A stretch of DNA of 64,000 nt from Parasutterella muris (GCF_009767915.1 NZ_WSRP01000006.1:26869-90868), one strand, 5' to 3'. Positions 46,052 to 56,017 are shown, numbered from the stretch's first letter. Notes: generated from the letters alone by a model not told the origin. Made by a program: numbers and translations.

Positions 46052-47656
46052 ATGGAAAAGGTTATTGAAGAATACAACAGCTCCGATATGGGAGACGGAC
46101 ACCGTGCAACGGTGATTAAAGTTATCGGTGTCGGAGGTGCAGGCGGAAACGCGCTCAACACGATGGTTCGCAAGATGGGCGACAGCGATGTCGAATTCAT
46201 CGCGGCCAATACGGACCAGCAGGCATTATCCAACTCCCTGGCCAATCAAAAGATTCCGCTTGGCAAGAGCGGACTGGGCGCAGGCATGCGTCCCGAGGTT
46301 GGTTTCCAGGCGGCTAATGAAGCGCGCGAAGAGATTGCTGACAAGCTGCGCGGAGCGGACATGGTGTTTATCACCGCCGGTATGGGCGGCGGCACCGGTA
46401 CAGGCGCTTCTCCCGTTGTAGCTGAAGTTGCTCAGGAGTTGGGTATTCTGACTGTCGCGGTCGTCACGAAACCGTTTAATTTTGAAGGTATGCGCCGCAT
46501 GAAGACGGCAGAGCAGGGCCTTCAGCAGCTCAAAAACCGAGTTCATTCACTGATTGTTATTCTGAACGATCGTCTTGAGGAAGAGCTCGGAGAAGACGCG
46601 ACATTCAAAGAATGTTTCGAGAAGGCTGACGAGGTTCTCTACAACGCCTGTTCCGGTATTGCCGAGCTGATTCAGCGCGTCGGCTACATGAACGTTGACT
46701 TTGAAGACGTCCGTACGGTTATGGGCGCAAGAGGCACCGCCATGATGGGTATGGGCGAAGCGGAAGGTCCGGACAGAGCGATTGCGGCCGCTTCTCAGGC
46801 CATTGCCTGTCCGCTTCTTGAAGGCGTTCAGCTCAAAGGAGCGCGCGGTCTGTTGGTCAACGTTACCGGAAGCACCGGCATGCGTATGTCGGAATTCAGA
46901 ACCGCTATGGAAACCGTCAAGAATTTTGCCGATCCTGACGCGCTGGTTATCGCCGGTTCCGTCACAGACGATTCTCTTGGCGAAAAACTTCGCGTGACCG
47001 TGATTGCCACAGGTCTTGATCAGGACGGTACCGATAATTTCGAGACCGACATGAGAACAGGCCAGAGCGCGAGCCCGGTAAACAATTCTTCTCAGCTTTG
47101 GAAGCAGAACACACCGTTCCGCACGGGTGCCGCTGAAACACTGCATTCAACGACGGAACCCGCTGCGCTCGGCGTTGATCTCTTCGGCGCTCCGATGACT
47201 GAGACAAAACCGAAGGCCAAGGCTGAACGTCATCCAGAACCGAAGGACGAGCCGAAGGCTGAACCGCAGGCTCAGGAACCGAAACCGGAAGTTCGTCCCG
47301 CAGAGGAAGTGAAAGAAGCGAAGCCTGAAGAAAAGCCCGCTGCCGCGTACACGGAAAATCCGTTCCTTCAGCCTGTCAGCCGTCCGATTTCCACGCCCGA
47401 CGTGCAGAATCCTTTCCCGCAGAACAGTGCTCGCGACAATACCGTTTTCGGTTCCTTCGGCGGTAAAGAAAGCGTTCGTCCCGCAAGCGATGTTTTTGCA
47501 ACGCTGAATCCTCAGCAGGGCACCAACAGCGGTCTTTGGACAACCAACGCGCAGACGCCGGCCGCTGAGCCTCGTCCTGTGGCTAAGACAGAAGAAACAC
47601 CGGATCAGCCGCGTTTTGAATACGGCATTCCGACTTTCCTTCGCAAAAAGTCATAA
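46052..47656 (+). CDS. ftsZ: Cell division GTPase FtsZ (canonical, long linker)
   Basis: FtsZ forms the tubulin-like Z-ring. The 534 residues contain the GTPase core (about 18-325) with GGGTGTG at 112-118 and NVDFED at 214-219. A very long linker follows (about 326-520), rich in Pro, Glu, Lys and Ala, with NPFLQ and NPFPQ repeats and the motif SGLWTTN (493-499). The protein ends in the conserved C-terminal peptide [11 protein letters not shown], so it can bind FtsA. Most proteobacterial FtsZ are about 380-400 residues; the extra length is in the linker. It is the second ftsZ in a row; lpxC follows after 9 bases. Confidence 0.95.
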   Translation: MEKVIEEYNSSDMGDGHRATVIKVIGVGGAGGNALNTMVRKMGDSDVEFIAANTDQQALSNSLANQKIPLGKSGLGAGMRPEVGFQAANEAREEIADKLRGADMVFITAGMGGGTGTGASPVVAEVAQELGILTVAVVTKPFNFEGMRRMKTAEQGLQQLKNRVHSLIVILNDRLEEELGEDATFKECFEKADEVLYNACSGIAELIQRVGYMNVDFEDVRTVMGARGTAMMGMGEAEGPDRAIAAASQAIACPLLEGVQLKGARGLLVNVTGSTGMRMSEFRTAMETVKNFADPDALVIAGSVTDDSLGEKLRVTVIATGLDQDGTDNFETDMRTGQSASPVNNSSQLWKQNTPFRTGAAETLHSTTEPAALGVDLFGAPMTETKPKAKAERHPEPKDEPKAEPQAQEPKPEVRPAEEVKEAKPEEKPAAAYTENPFLQPVSRPISTPDVQNPFPQNSARDNTVFGSFGGKESVRPASDVFATLNPQQGTNSGLWTTNAQTPAAEPRPVAKTEETPDQPRFEYGIPTFLRKKS

Positions 47657-47665
47657 GAATCGTTC

Positions 47666-48571
47666 ATGATTAAGCAAAGAACATTGAGAGAGCCCGTCTC
47701 GGCGGTGGGTGTGGGCGTTCATTCGGGTAAAAAGATCCGCCTGACGCTTAGACCCGCGCCGGTTAATACCGGACTTGTGTTTACGCGTACGGATTTGAAT
47801 CCGCCGGTTGTCATTCAGTCGGAGCCCACACGCGTTAACGACACGCGTATGGCGACGACACTGGATAAGGACGGCGCGCGCATCGCGACGATTGAACACA
47901 TGATGAGCGCGTTCTCGGGGCTTGCGATTGACAACTGCTTTATTGATGTTGACGCGCCCGAGATTCCGATTATGGACGGTTCGGGCTCCACCTTTGTTTA
48001 CATGATTCAGTCGGCCGGGATTGTTGAACAGGATGCTCCGCGTCGTTTTGTACGCGTACTCAAACCCGTTGAAGTACGTGAAGGCGACAAATGGGCCTCT
48101 CTGGTTCCTTACGAAGGCTACAAACTTTCGTTCAGCATTGATTTTGGTCACGAAGCGATTGACAAGACCGCTCAGTTTGTTGAGGTTGACTTTAATAAGC
48201 AGAGTTATGTGCGTGACGTTTCGTACGCCCGCACGTTTGGTTTTGTGAAGGACTTGGAGCTTTTGTGGTCGCTCGGCTTAGCCCAAGGCGGCACGATGGA
48301 CAACGCGATTGTTTTGGACGACAAGCACGTGCTCAATCCAGAAGGACTGCGCGCAGAGGATGAGTTTGCCAAACACAAGCTTTTGGACGCGATGGGCGAT
48401 TTATACGTGCTTGGACATCCGTTAATCGCGCACTACAGCGCCTTTAAATCCGGTCATGAAATCAACAACAAACTGCTCCGCGCGCTGATCGCTGATCCGC
48501 TCAGCTGGGAGTACGTTGAGTATCCGGATCCGGAACTTGCTCCGCGGTCATTTACTGCCGCGGTTGCTTAG
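47666..48571 (+). CDS. lpxC: UDP-3-O-acyl-N-acetylglucosamine deacetylase LpxC
   Basis: LpxC performs the committed step of lipid A synthesis, a zinc-dependent deacetylation. The 301 residues have VGVGVHSGKKIRLTLRPAP at the start, the zinc-binding TIEHMMSAFSGL (His79 type), the GSGSTFVYMIQSAG block, and HKLLDAMGDLYVLGHPL with the other zinc ligands. It closes the dcw cluster, as in many proteobacteria, and is followed by a terminator shared with the convergent dciA. Confidence 0.96.
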   Translation: MIKQRTLREPVSAVGVGVHSGKKIRLTLRPAPVNTGLVFTRTDLNPPVVIQSEPTRVNDTRMATTLDKDGARIATIEHMMSAFSGLAIDNCFIDVDAPEIPIMDGSGSTFVYMIQSAGIVEQDAPRRFVRVLKPVEVREGDKWASLVPYEGYKLSFSIDFGHEAIDKTAQFVEVDFNKQSYVRDVSYARTFGFVKDLELLWSLGLAQGGTMDNAIVLDDKHVLNPEGLRAEDEFAKHKLLDAMGDLYVLGHPLIAHYSAFKSGHEINNKLLRALIADPLSWEYVEYPDPELAPRSFTAAVA

Positions 48572-48585
48572 CCTGGTAACACAGA

Positions 48586-48608
48586 GGTCGGAATTTTCCG
48601 GCCTTTTT
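48586..48608 (+). terminator. Terminator of the dcw cluster after lpxC
   Basis: An 8-bp hairpin (ggtcggaa-tt-ttccggcc, with one G-U pair) is followed by five T and further T-rich sequence. It lies 14 bases after the lpxC stop and touches the end of dciA. Confidence 0.85.
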
Positions 48609-49152
48609 ATTTATTTTTAAGTGACGCTGCCAGACGTTCCATTTCTGCTTTAAGAGGAGAGCTCTCAGGGAGTCGCTCAGCAAGTTCCTTTGCGCCTTCG
48701 GCGGCTTCTTTGCCGCTTAGTCTCGGATGCATTTCCGTGTGCAGAAACGGTTTGGGAGGAGGCGGAGAAACATCGAGCGCAGCGGCAAGTTTGACAGCGC
48801 CGAGTCCGCGCATTGCCATATAGTTCTGCAGCGTCGGAAGAATCTGCTTGAATTTAGTGATCATGGCGTTTGACGGAAGCGACACTTCCGCGCGAACCTC
48901 TTCCCTGACTTGCGATAGTGCGTCCGTTTCATAATTCAGCGCGTATGGATCGGCATCTTCAATGCGAACCCTTTTCACGGACACTCGGATCATATTCGGT
49001 TCAATAGGCACGCCAAGGCGAAGATCGTCGCACATAGGCGCAATCACAGCGGCGATTTTTTTTGCGGCCCGCATATTTTCAAACTGCCGATAAAGCGCGC
49101 CCTTCTGCATGACATTTCGAAGAGGCTGCTGTGGAGACCAACGCACGGCCAT
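48607..49152 (-). CDS. dciA: DUF721/DciA-like DnaB loading factor
   Basis: DciA proteins help load the replicative helicase DnaB in bacteria without DnaC. The 181-residue protein (from ATG 49152, which has an agagga ribosome site) shows the DUF721 pattern in the region KGALYRQFENMRAAKKIAAVI and in EVSLPSNAMITKFKQILPTLQN. An alternative start at 49182 would add 10 residues. Location between lpxC and secA on the opposite strand is typical for betaproteobacteria. The assignment rests on position and weak motifs. Confidence 0.7.
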   Translation of the reverse strand: MAVRWSPQQPLRNVMQKGALYRQFENMRAAKKIAAVIAPMCDDLRLGVPIEPNMIRVSVKRVRIEDADPYALNYETDALSQVREEVRAEVSLPSNAMITKFKQILPTLQNYMAMRGLGAVKLAAALDVSPPPPKPFLHTEMHPRLSGKEAAEGAKELAERLPESSPLKAEMERLAASLKNK

Positions 49153-49216
49153 GACGATCCTCTGATGATTCAACTTTTCCATTATAGGTCCGGGTGCCTG
49201 TAGCGATATGCAGCTT

Positions 49217-49243
49217 ACTAACATCTTGTCGCAAGTCGTTAGT
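49217..49243. promoter_or_regulatory. Hairpin in the dciA/secA divergent region
   Basis: An inverted repeat (actaac-at-cttg-tcg-caag-tc-gttagt) forms a 10-bp stem with one internal loop. A GTTAGTGTT word at its edge (49238) is repeated at 49285. The gap of 277 bases holds both promoters; the hairpin may be a protein-binding site. No secM-like gene was seen. Confidence 0.4.
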
Positions 49244-49429
49244 GTTATTACGGCTCAGCCCTAAAAAAGGCATGGAAAATACAAGTTAGTGTTGTAAAAT
49301 CAACAGTCCGGCGTGTTCACTGCAGTATTAAATCGCATTTTGATTCCCGTGATCGGGACAGAACCGCCTAGGTTAAATATGTGCGCAGCAGCGGTACCCC
49401 GTTGCTTTCGTTTTATAAGAGAAGAATTG

Positions 49430-52096
49430 ATGGTCAATTTCCTGACAAAGATTTTTGGAAGCCGCAATGATCGACTGATCCGTCAGTACCGTCGCAAAGT
49501 AGCGGTGATTAACAAACTCGAGCCTGAAATGAAGGCGCTCACGGATGAGCAGCTGAAGGCGAAGACTGTGGAATTTCGCCAGCGTCTTGCAGACGGAGCC
49601 ACTCTTGACTCTCTTTTGCCCGAAGCTTTTGCGGTAGTGCGCGAAGCGAGCTTCCGAGTTCTGGGAATGCGTCACTTTGATGTTCAGCTGATCGGCGGTA
49701 TGGTCCTGAACGACAACAAGATTGCGGAAATGCGCACCGGTGAAGGTAAGACGCTGACCGCGACACTTGCGGTTTATCTGAATGCTCTGCCCGGCAAAGG
49801 CGCCCATGTCGTTACAGTGAATGACTACCTGGCAAGCCGTGACGCGGCATGGATGGGCAAGGTTTACAACTTCCTCGGAATGACTGTCGGCACGATTCTT
49901 TCAAATCAGCCGAATGATCAGAAAAAAGCAGCGTATGCCGCGGATATTACTTACGGAACCAACAATGAATTTGGTTTCGATTATCTTCGCGACAATATGG
50001 AGTACGACACAGAAGCACGTCGTCAGCGCGGCCTTTTCTTTGCGATTGTTGACGAAGTCGACTCCATTCTTATTGACGAAGCCCGTACACCTCTGATTAT
50101 TTCCGGTCCGGCCGAAGGCGGCACAGACATCTACGTCGCCATTGACAAGATTCCGGATCAGCTGGTTCGCCAGAAAGAAGAGAAGGGAGAAGGAGACTAC
50201 TGGGTCGATGAGAAGCAGCACTCGGTACAGCTTTCCGAATCCGGTCACGAAAAAGTCGAGAAGATCATGGTGGAGATGGGACTTCTTCCGGAAGGACAGA
50301 GCCTTTATTCACCGCAGAACATCATGCTTCTGCACTACCTCAATGCAGCGCTTCGCGCGCATACTCTCTTTGTGAGAGACCAGCACTATGTGGTGCAGAA
50401 CGGCGAAGTGATTATCGTTGACGAATTTACCGGCCGCTTAATGAAAGGCCGCCGCTGGTCCGACGGTCTTCATCAGGCCGTGGAAGCTAAGGAAGGCGTC
50501 AAGATCCAGCAGGAAAACCAGACATTTGCCTCCATCACCTTCCAGAACTACTTCCGTATGTACGAAAAGCTTTCCGGTATGACCGGTACAGCGGATACGG
50601 AAGCCTATGAGTTCCAGGAAATTTACGGTCTTGAAACAGTTGTCATTCCGACGCACCGCATGATGATCCGTGACGATCAGCAGGATAAGGTGTATCGCAC
50701 GGCCAAAGAAAAGTACAAAGCGATTGTTGATGACGTTAAGGAATGCTACGGCAGAGGCCAGCCGGTACTGGTCGGTACAACGTCGATTGAAAACTCCGAG
50801 CTCATCAGCCAGATGCTGGACAAGGAAGGAATTCCGCACAACGTGCTGAATGCCAAACAGCATGAAAAAGAAGCTCAGATCGTTCTGGAAGCCGGACGTC
50901 CCGGCATGGTGACGATTGCTACGAATATGGCGGGCCGCGGTACCGATATTGTGCTGGGCGGCGGCATTTCCAAGGCGCTTGAAAGCATTGATGAGGATCC
51001 GTCTCTCAGTGATGAAGAAAAGACTGCGAAGAAGGACGCTATCAAGGCAGAGTGGCAGAAGGATCACGACAAGGTCGTCGAGCTCGGCGGTCTGCGTATT
51101 ATCGGTTCCGAACGTCATGAATCCCGTCGTATTGACAACCAGCTTCGCGGCCGTTCCGGCCGTCAGGGCGACCCGGGTTCTTCACGCTTCTACCTCTCGA
51201 TGGAAGATCCGCTTCTGAGAATTTTCGCCGGTGAGAAGATGCAGGCGTTGATGAACAAGCTGCGTCTGCCTGAAGGCGAAGCGATTGAAGCCGGCATTGT
51301 GACGCGCTCTATTGAAACAGCGCAGCGCAAAGTTGAGTCCCGCAACTTCGATATTCGTAAGCAGCTTCTGGAGTATGACGACGTTGCGAACGATCAGCGT
51401 AAAGAAATTTATGCGCTTCGTAATGAAATTCTTGAGAACAGGGACGTTTCCGGTCCGGTTAAAGAACTGCGTGACGGCTACTTCACCAGCCTGTTCCATC
51501 AGTTTGTTCCGCCGGATACCGTTGAAGAGCAGTGGGATCTGGAGGGTCTTGAGAAAGAGCTGAAAGAGAAATGGAATATTGAAGTTCCGCTTAAAGAAAC
51601 ACTGGAAAAATCTGAAAGCTCCGACGAAGATCAGCTTCTGGATATGCTGATTCAGGCGACGAATAAAGTTTATGACGACAAAGTCGCTCTGGTGGGACGC
51701 GAAGCGTTCTCCGAGTTCGAGCGCAATGTTCTTCTGCAGTTCCTTGATCAGCGCTGGAGAGAGCATCTGAGCCAGCTCGATATGCTGCGTCAGGGCATCT
51801 ATCTGCGCGGATACGCTCAGAAGCAGCCGAAGCAGGAATATAAGCGCGAAGCTTTTGAACTGTTTGCAGCGCTTTTGGAAACGGTTGGCGCCGATGTCAC
51901 CCGTGTTCTGATGAATGTTCAGATTCGACAGCCGGAGCCTCAGCCCGAGCCTGAACCTGAACCCGCAGCGATTCCGGCCGCTCAGTCTGATGAGCCGGCA
52001 CCGGAAGCAAATCCGTATGCGGGCGTGGGACGTCACGACTTGTGTCCCTGCGGTAGCGGCAAGAAGTTTAAAGACTGCCACGGCAAGCTGAAATAA
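49430..52096 (+). CDS. secA: Preprotein translocase ATPase SecA
   Basis: SecA drives protein export through SecYEG. The 888 residues (ATG at 49430, ribosome site agagaagaa) include the Walker [10 protein letters not shown], Walker [16 protein letters not shown], the [18 protein letters not shown] and [11 protein letters not shown] segments, the preprotein-binding and helical domains, and the C-terminal zinc domain [14 protein letters not shown] that binds SecB. A run of Pro-Glu repeats ([12 protein letters not shown]) precedes the zinc domain. The reading frame is open upstream to a GTG at 49313 (39 more codons), but the family start is 49430. A strong terminator follows. Confidence 0.97.
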   Translation: MVNFLTKIFGSRNDRLIRQYRRKVAVINKLEPEMKALTDEQLKAKTVEFRQRLADGATLDSLLPEAFAVVREASFRVLGMRHFDVQLIGGMVLNDNKIAEMRTGEGKTLTATLAVYLNALPGKGAHVVTVNDYLASRDAAWMGKVYNFLGMTVGTILSNQPNDQKKAAYAADITYGTNNEFGFDYLRDNMEYDTEARRQRGLFFAIVDEVDSILIDEARTPLIISGPAEGGTDIYVAIDKIPDQLVRQKEEKGEGDYWVDEKQHSVQLSESGHEKVEKIMVEMGLLPEGQSLYSPQNIMLLHYLNAALRAHTLFVRDQHYVVQNGEVIIVDEFTGRLMKGRRWSDGLHQAVEAKEGVKIQQENQTFASITFQNYFRMYEKLSGMTGTADTEAYEFQEIYGLETVVIPTHRMMIRDDQQDKVYRTAKEKYKAIVDDVKECYGRGQPVLVGTTSIENSELISQMLDKEGIPHNVLNAKQHEKEAQIVLEAGRPGMVTIATNMAGRGTDIVLGGGISKALESIDEDPSLSDEEKTAKKDAIKAEWQKDHDKVVELGGLRIIGSERHESRRIDNQLRGRSGRQGDPGSSRFYLSMEDPLLRIFAGEKMQALMNKLRLPEGEAIEAGIVTRSIETAQRKVESRNFDIRKQLLEYDDVANDQRKEIYALRNEILENRDVSGPVKELRDGYFTSLFHQFVPPDTVEEQWDLEGLEKELKEKWNIEVPLKETLEKSESSDEDQLLDMLIQATNKVYDDKVALVGREAFSEFERNVLLQFLDQRWREHLSQLDMLRQGIYLRGYAQKQPKQEYKREAFELFAALLETVGADVTRVLMNVQIRQPEPQPEPEPEPAAIPAAQSDEPAPEANPYAGVGRHDLCPCGSGKKFKDCHGKLK

Positions 52097-52106
52097 AGAA
52101 AAAAGA

Positions 52107-52130
52107 CGGTCCGCAACGGACCGTTTTTTT
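52107..52130 (+). terminator. secA terminator
   Basis: A 7-bp GC hairpin (cggtccg-caa-cggaccg) followed by seven T, 10 bases after the secA stop. A promoter for argJ should lie in the next 50 bases. Confidence 0.95.
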
Positions 52131-52182
52131 GAGCGGTGCTCTAGAATTTAGAGAAATACTTTAAAAATCGTAAAGGACAAAA

Positions 52183-53412
52183 ATGGCTGTCAATTTATAT
52201 CCGCCCGAACCTTCGGAAATTTATCCCGTCCCCGGAGTGGTTCTCGGCGTCGCGGAGGCCAATATCCGCAAACCCAATCGTAAAGACGTTCTGGTTGTAG
52301 AGCTTGCGCTCGGCTCCCGCGTTGCCGGAGTTTTCACCAGCAATCGTTTTGCAGCCGCGCCGGTTCAGGTCTGCAGAAAGCATTTGAGCGAAACCAATAA
52401 TATTCGCGCAATTGTCGTGAATACCGGTATCGCTAATGCCGGCACCGGCCTTCAGGGCGTGATCGATGCGGAAGAGACCTGCCAAAAGCTCTCGGAAATT
52501 TTGAATTGCTCGCCGACTCAAGTCCTGCCGTTTTCTACCGGTGTGATTATGGAGCCGCTGCCAATGCGCAATCTGCTTAAAGGCGTGGAGGAAGCTGCTA
52601 ATTCGTTATCGCGCAATAATTGGATTGACGCGGCCGAAGCTATTATGACAACCGACACGGTGCCCAAATGCTATTCGAAGCGGGTGGATCTGGACGGTCA
52701 TGAAATTACGATCACCGGCATCAGTAAAGGATCGGGCATGATTGAGCCGCATATGGCAACCATGCTGGGATTTATCGCTACGGATATCGGCATTGATGAA
52801 TCGATCCTTCAGGAAGTCGTTAAGACGGTTGCTGACGCTTCTTACAACCGTGTCACAGTTGACGGCGACACATCAACGAATGATTCCTTTGTTTTAATTT
52901 CCACCGGCAGAAATCAGGCCGATCCGATTGCTTCTGCCGACGATCCTCGCTACGACGATCTGCTTGACGCGCTGATCGAAGTGGCCCAGAAGCTTTCTCA
53001 GGCCATGGTGAGGGACGGGGAAGGGGCTTCCAAGTTCATTACGATTACAGTAGAAGATGCGCGTGACGAAGAGGAGGCTCTGAAGGTTGCCTATGCTGTA
53101 GCTCATTCTCCTTTGGTCAAGACAGCCTTTTACGCTTCCGATCCTAACCTCGGTCGAATCTTAGCGGCAGTCGGCAATTCGAAGATCGCCGATCTTGATC
53201 CAGCCAAAGTAACGCTTTGGCTGGATGACGTGCTCGTTGCGAGAAACGGCGGAAGAGCTCAGGAGTATGAAGAAATTCAAGGGCAGACCATCATGGCTCA
53301 GGATGAGATTACGGTTCGCATCAGCCTAGGCAGAGGAGATGCCTCGGAGACGGTTTGGACGACTGATCTGTCGCACGACTACGTATCGATCAACGCCGAC
53401 TATCGGAGCTAA
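52183..53412 (+). CDS. argJ: Bifunctional ornithine acetyltransferase/N-acetylglutamate synthase
   Basis: ArgJ transfers acetyl groups from N-acetylornithine to glutamate and can also use acetyl-CoA in the arginine pathway. The 409-residue precursor is self-cleaved between Ala and Thr of the conserved [16 protein letters not shown] motif to give alpha and beta chains; that motif is intact near residue 184-199. The C-terminal segment with [15 protein letters not shown] is normal. It is separated from secA by a terminator, and the next gene starts 4 bases after its stop. Confidence 0.95.
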   Translation: MAVNLYPPEPSEIYPVPGVVLGVAEANIRKPNRKDVLVVELALGSRVAGVFTSNRFAAAPVQVCRKHLSETNNIRAIVVNTGIANAGTGLQGVIDAEETCQKLSEILNCSPTQVLPFSTGVIMEPLPMRNLLKGVEEAANSLSRNNWIDAAEAIMTTDTVPKCYSKRVDLDGHEITITGISKGSGMIEPHMATMLGFIATDIGIDESILQEVVKTVADASYNRVTVDGDTSTNDSFVLISTGRNQADPIASADDPRYDDLLDALIEVAQKLSQAMVRDGEGASKFITITVEDARDEEEALKVAYAVAHSPLVKTAFYASDPNLGRILAAVGNSKIADLDPAKVTLWLDDVLVARNGGRAQEYEEIQGQTIMAQDEITVRISLGRGDASETVWTTDLSHDYVSINADYRS

Positions 53413-53416
53413 TGAG

Positions 53417-54298
53417 ATGCTGAGCCCCGACTTGGAAACACGTCTTGCAAAGGTTCTTGACCGACTGGACAATTTGCTTCCCAAAACCGAGGCGGAAGTT
53501 GATTGGAGCGCTAAAGCATTCCGCTGGAGAAGAAGAAACTATCTTGGCATGTCTGCCGGCGAGCTTGAGCCGGTGGAAAGGATCGCTTTTGTTGAGGAGT
53601 CGGTCATTATTAATGCTGATCGGCAGAAAGAGCAGCTTTTTCGCAACACAGAGCAGTTTGTCAAAGGTCTGCCCGCAAACAATGTATTGTTGTCCGGGGC
53701 TCGTGGAACCGGTAAATCTTCTTTGATTCGCGCCTGTTTCAGCAAATACTGTAACCAGGGACTTCGTCTTATTGAGGTCGATAAGAGCGATCTGAGAGAT
53801 CTCGCGGACATCGCACGCATGGTTTCGCATCGTCCGGAGAAGTTTATAGTTTTCTGTGATGACTTGTCTTTTGAGTTTGGTGAAGGCGGATACAAAGAAC
53901 TAAAAGCGATTCTTGACGGCTCTGTCGCTTCGTCCGGAGACAATCTTTTGGTTTATGCGACATCGAATCGCCGTCATCTGATGCCGGAGAAGATGAGTGA
54001 CAACCTTGCGAGTTCGATGGATGAAGACGGAGAGTTGCATCCGGCGGAGACGATTGAGGAAAAGATGTCATTGTCCGAGCGTTTTGGTCTGTGGCTTAGT
54101 TTCTACCCGTACAGTCAGAAAGAGTATTTGAGTATTGCCAAGGTTTGGACAGAGCACTTTGGCGGCACGATTAACGAAGAGTGGCAGACTGAAGCGCTGC
54201 AGTTCGCGCTTCAGCGCGGCTCCCGCTCTGGCCGTGTGGCCTATCAATTCTCCCGAGACTGGGCCGGCCGCACACGTCTGGAAAAGGAAGACGCATGA
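53417..54298 (+). CDS. DUF815 family ATP-binding protein
   Basis: An AAA-type ATPase of unknown role common after argJ in betaproteobacteria. From the ATG at 53417 it has 293 residues: an N-terminal helical part (about 1-85), the Walker A GARGTGKSSL (about 95-104), Walker B FIVFCDDLSFE, and a sensor-like YATSNRRHLMPE. The earlier in-frame starts lie inside argJ. The mutT ATG overlaps its stop (ATGA), so the two are translated together. Substrate or partner is unknown. Confidence 0.88.
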   Translation: MLSPDLETRLAKVLDRLDNLLPKTEAEVDWSAKAFRWRRRNYLGMSAGELEPVERIAFVEESVIINADRQKEQLFRNTEQFVKGLPANNVLLSGARGTGKSSLIRACFSKYCNQGLRLIEVDKSDLRDLADIARMVSHRPEKFIVFCDDLSFEFGEGGYKELKAILDGSVASSGDNLLVYATSNRRHLMPEKMSDNLASSMDEDGELHPAETIEEKMSLSERFGLWLSFYPYSQKEYLSIAKVWTEHFGGTINEEWQTEALQFALQRGSRSGRVAYQFSRDWAGRTRLEKEDA

Positions 54299-54690
54299 CG
54301 AAATTAACTGAGGTCTCTGTTGCGGTCGTTTTTGACGGAAAGGGACGTTTTCTGATGACGTCCCGACCCGAAGGAAAAGTTTATGCGGGTTATTGGGAGT
54401 TTCCCGGCGGAAAGATAGAACCCGGCGAGACTGCCGAAGACGCGATACGTCGGGAGATGCGTGAGGAGCTTGGCGCGGAGATTTTTGATTGCAAAGAAGT
54501 TAAAACATCGGTTTTTACGTATCCGCACGCGACTGTGCATCTACACTTTATTCAATGTCGACTTAAATCGGGGGCGATTAAAGCCCTTGAAGGCCAGGAA
54601 TTTAAGTTTGTGACAATGGAAGATCTTCCTGAACCGATTCTTCCCGCAACGGTTCCGGAACTGGAGGTTGTAACGGCCTGCAGGCTCTAA
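54295..54690 (+). CDS. mutT: Nudix hydrolase MutT (8-oxo-dGTP diphosphatase)
   Basis: MutT removes 8-oxo-dGTP from the nucleotide pool and so prevents A:T to C:G changes. The 131 residues hold a complete Nudix box, GGKIEPGETAEDAIRREMRE followed by ELG (GX5EX7REUXEEXGU), near residues 38-60, and the FPGGK and EFKFVTMEDLP segments of MutT. It overlaps the ATPase gene by 4 bases and ends at a terminator that faces yacG. Confidence 0.92.
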   Translation: MTKLTEVSVAVVFDGKGRFLMTSRPEGKVYAGYWEFPGGKIEPGETAEDAIRREMREELGAEIFDCKEVKTSVFTYPHATVHLHFIQCRLKSGAIKALEGQEFKFVTMEDLPEPILPATVPELEVVTACRL

Positions 54691-54693
54691 AAA

Positions 54694-54721
54694 GAAAAGC
54701 TTTCCGTTTGGAGAGCTTTTC
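54694..54721. terminator. Bidirectional terminator between mutT and yacG
   Basis: A hairpin with an 8-bp outer stem (gaaaagct / agcttttc) and a 3-bp inner stem lies between the convergent mutT and yacG genes. The stem ends are A/T-rich, giving short T runs on both strands. Confidence 0.75.
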
Positions 54722-54734
54722 CTTTACAGGTCAA

Positions 54735-54971
54735 TTACATTTCGTTTTCCGGTTTGACCTTGCTGTGTAATTTGCCGGTTGCAAGCGCTTCTTCTGAAAT
54801 ATCAAGATCATCGTCGGCTTCCTGGTTCTTGCTTTTGATTACATAGGAGCCTTCAGCCCAAGCGCCTAAGTCAATCAGTTTGCAGCGCTCGCAGCAGAAA
54901 GGACGAAACGGATTTTTTTCAGAATATTCACATTCCCGACCGCATGTCGGGCACTTTACTTTTAAGGCCAT
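54735..54971 (-). CDS. yacG: DNA gyrase inhibitor YacG
   Basis: YacG is a small zinc protein that binds GyrB and inhibits DNA gyrase. The 78 residues carry the four-cysteine zinc site CPTC...CCERC (CX2C-X15-CX3C layout) followed by the conserved IDLGAWAEGSYVI. The gene follows zapD by 15 bases on the minus strand, as in other beta- and gammaproteobacteria. The acidic C-terminus is typical. Confidence 0.93.
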   Translation of the reverse strand: MALKVKCPTCGRECEYSEKNPFRPFCCERCKLIDLGAWAEGSYVIKSKNQEADDDLDISEEALATGKLHSKVKPENEM

Positions 54972-54986
54972 AACAACAATTAGGAG

Positions 54987-55760
54987 TTACATATTGCAGA
55001 GGCCAAGTGTAAACGGAGCGTTTGCAGGAACCAAGTGTTCGGGGCCGTTTTTACCAAAATTAACGGGATTAAATCTGACGGAAAGCAGATATCGGTTTGC
55101 CGAAATTTTGGGAACCAATCCAAGCTTGGGATCAACAAAGATCTGCAGCAGTGTGAAAGTCTTACCCTGAAGATCTTTCTGGTAAGCGCCGTTCACCGCG
55201 TTTTCAGTTTTGAGTTCCGCGGTACCGCGCAGCAAGTCGAGAATTAAGTCGATTGCGGTTCTGTACGGTTTAAGCGGAGCGATCCATTCCTTGAGGTTCG
55301 CTTTTCTTTCCTCTGCCGGAAGATGCAGCCAATGATGGTACATAGGGATATCAAACTCGCAGGTTCCGGCCGGAATTGCCGAGCGCTGTCCTACGGTTTT
55401 GAGAAATTCATTCTGTGAGGAAAGATGTGAAATACGCACGCCGACAGTGCTGAGTTCAGCTCTGCTCTTCTGAAGCTGCTCAAGCGTCATTTTGAGAGAG
55501 TTCTGATCGACATGCTCATTAAAAGCTAAAGGTTCAAGGCATGATCTGAAGCGGGCAAGTTCATGCAGGAGATCATTTTTCTGATCTCCACGCACCGTGA
55601 CTTCCTGTATTTCGAAGTACTTAAGGATAGCCGCACGGTGATCGTTTAAATTCTCTTGTTGAGCAAACCATTCCAGCTGAGAAAAGAGATCCGCCAATCG
55701 AAGGAACGTGCGAATTTTTTCGTTAGCCGGGAATTCATAGCGAAGCAACCCGTCAGTCAT
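54987..55760 (-). CDS. zapD: Cell division protein ZapD
   Basis: ZapD binds and cross-links FtsZ filaments through the FtsZ C-terminal peptide. The 257 residues show family features: the LLRYEFPANEKIRTFLRLADLF start, FEIQEVTVRGDQKNDLLHELAR, and LPVE-like C-terminal region (PVNFGKNGPEHLVP). Since it recognises the FtsZ C-terminus, only the FtsZ at 46052 should be a partner here, not the short paralogue. It precedes yacG on the same strand; coaE lies upstream after a 257-base gap. Confidence 0.9.
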   Translation of the reverse strand: MTDGLLRYEFPANEKIRTFLRLADLFSQLEWFAQQENLNDHRAAILKYFEIQEVTVRGDQKNDLLHELARFRSCLEPLAFNEHVDQNSLKMTLEQLQKSRAELSTVGVRISHLSSQNEFLKTVGQRSAIPAGTCEFDIPMYHHWLHLPAEERKANLKEWIAPLKPYRTAIDLILDLLRGTAELKTENAVNGAYQKDLQGKTFTLLQIFVDPKLGLVPKISANRYLLSVRFNPVNFGKNGPEHLVPANAPFTLGLCNM

Positions 55761-55975
55761 TATTTGGCCTTTTTTTAGTTATTAAAATCTACCACAAATA
55801 TGTGCTAACGGATAGTAATTTTGCTTAGAGCTTGAAGATTATTCTTCTAACTTTCCAAATTGCGTTCTGTTTTTTGCTGAACTGTTCGAGACAGTCAGAG
55901 TGATTTTGTTCGTGTGTCCGAGCGCATTTAAAGCGACGAAGCTGCTTATGTATTTCCTTTGCTCTGCATCGGTAC

Positions 55976-56007
55976 TTTTCTCAGCATTGCTCTGTATGCT
56001 GAGAAAA
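55976..56007. terminator. Strong inverted repeat downstream of coaE
   Basis: A perfect 12-bp inverted repeat (ttttctcagcat / atgctgagaaaa, 8-base loop) lies 11 bases after the coaE stop. Neither arm is followed by a long T run beyond the stem itself, but the end arms are T/A-rich. It may end the coaE transcript. The rest of the 257-base gap up to zapD holds no recognisable gene. Confidence 0.6.
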
Positions 56008-56017
56008 TCGATAATTC

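Noticed and set aside
49313..49429. 39-codon N-terminal extension of SecA from a GTG
   Set aside because: No ribosome site before the GTG, the encoded residues are not part of the SecA family N-terminus, and the ATG at 49430 gives the standard start.
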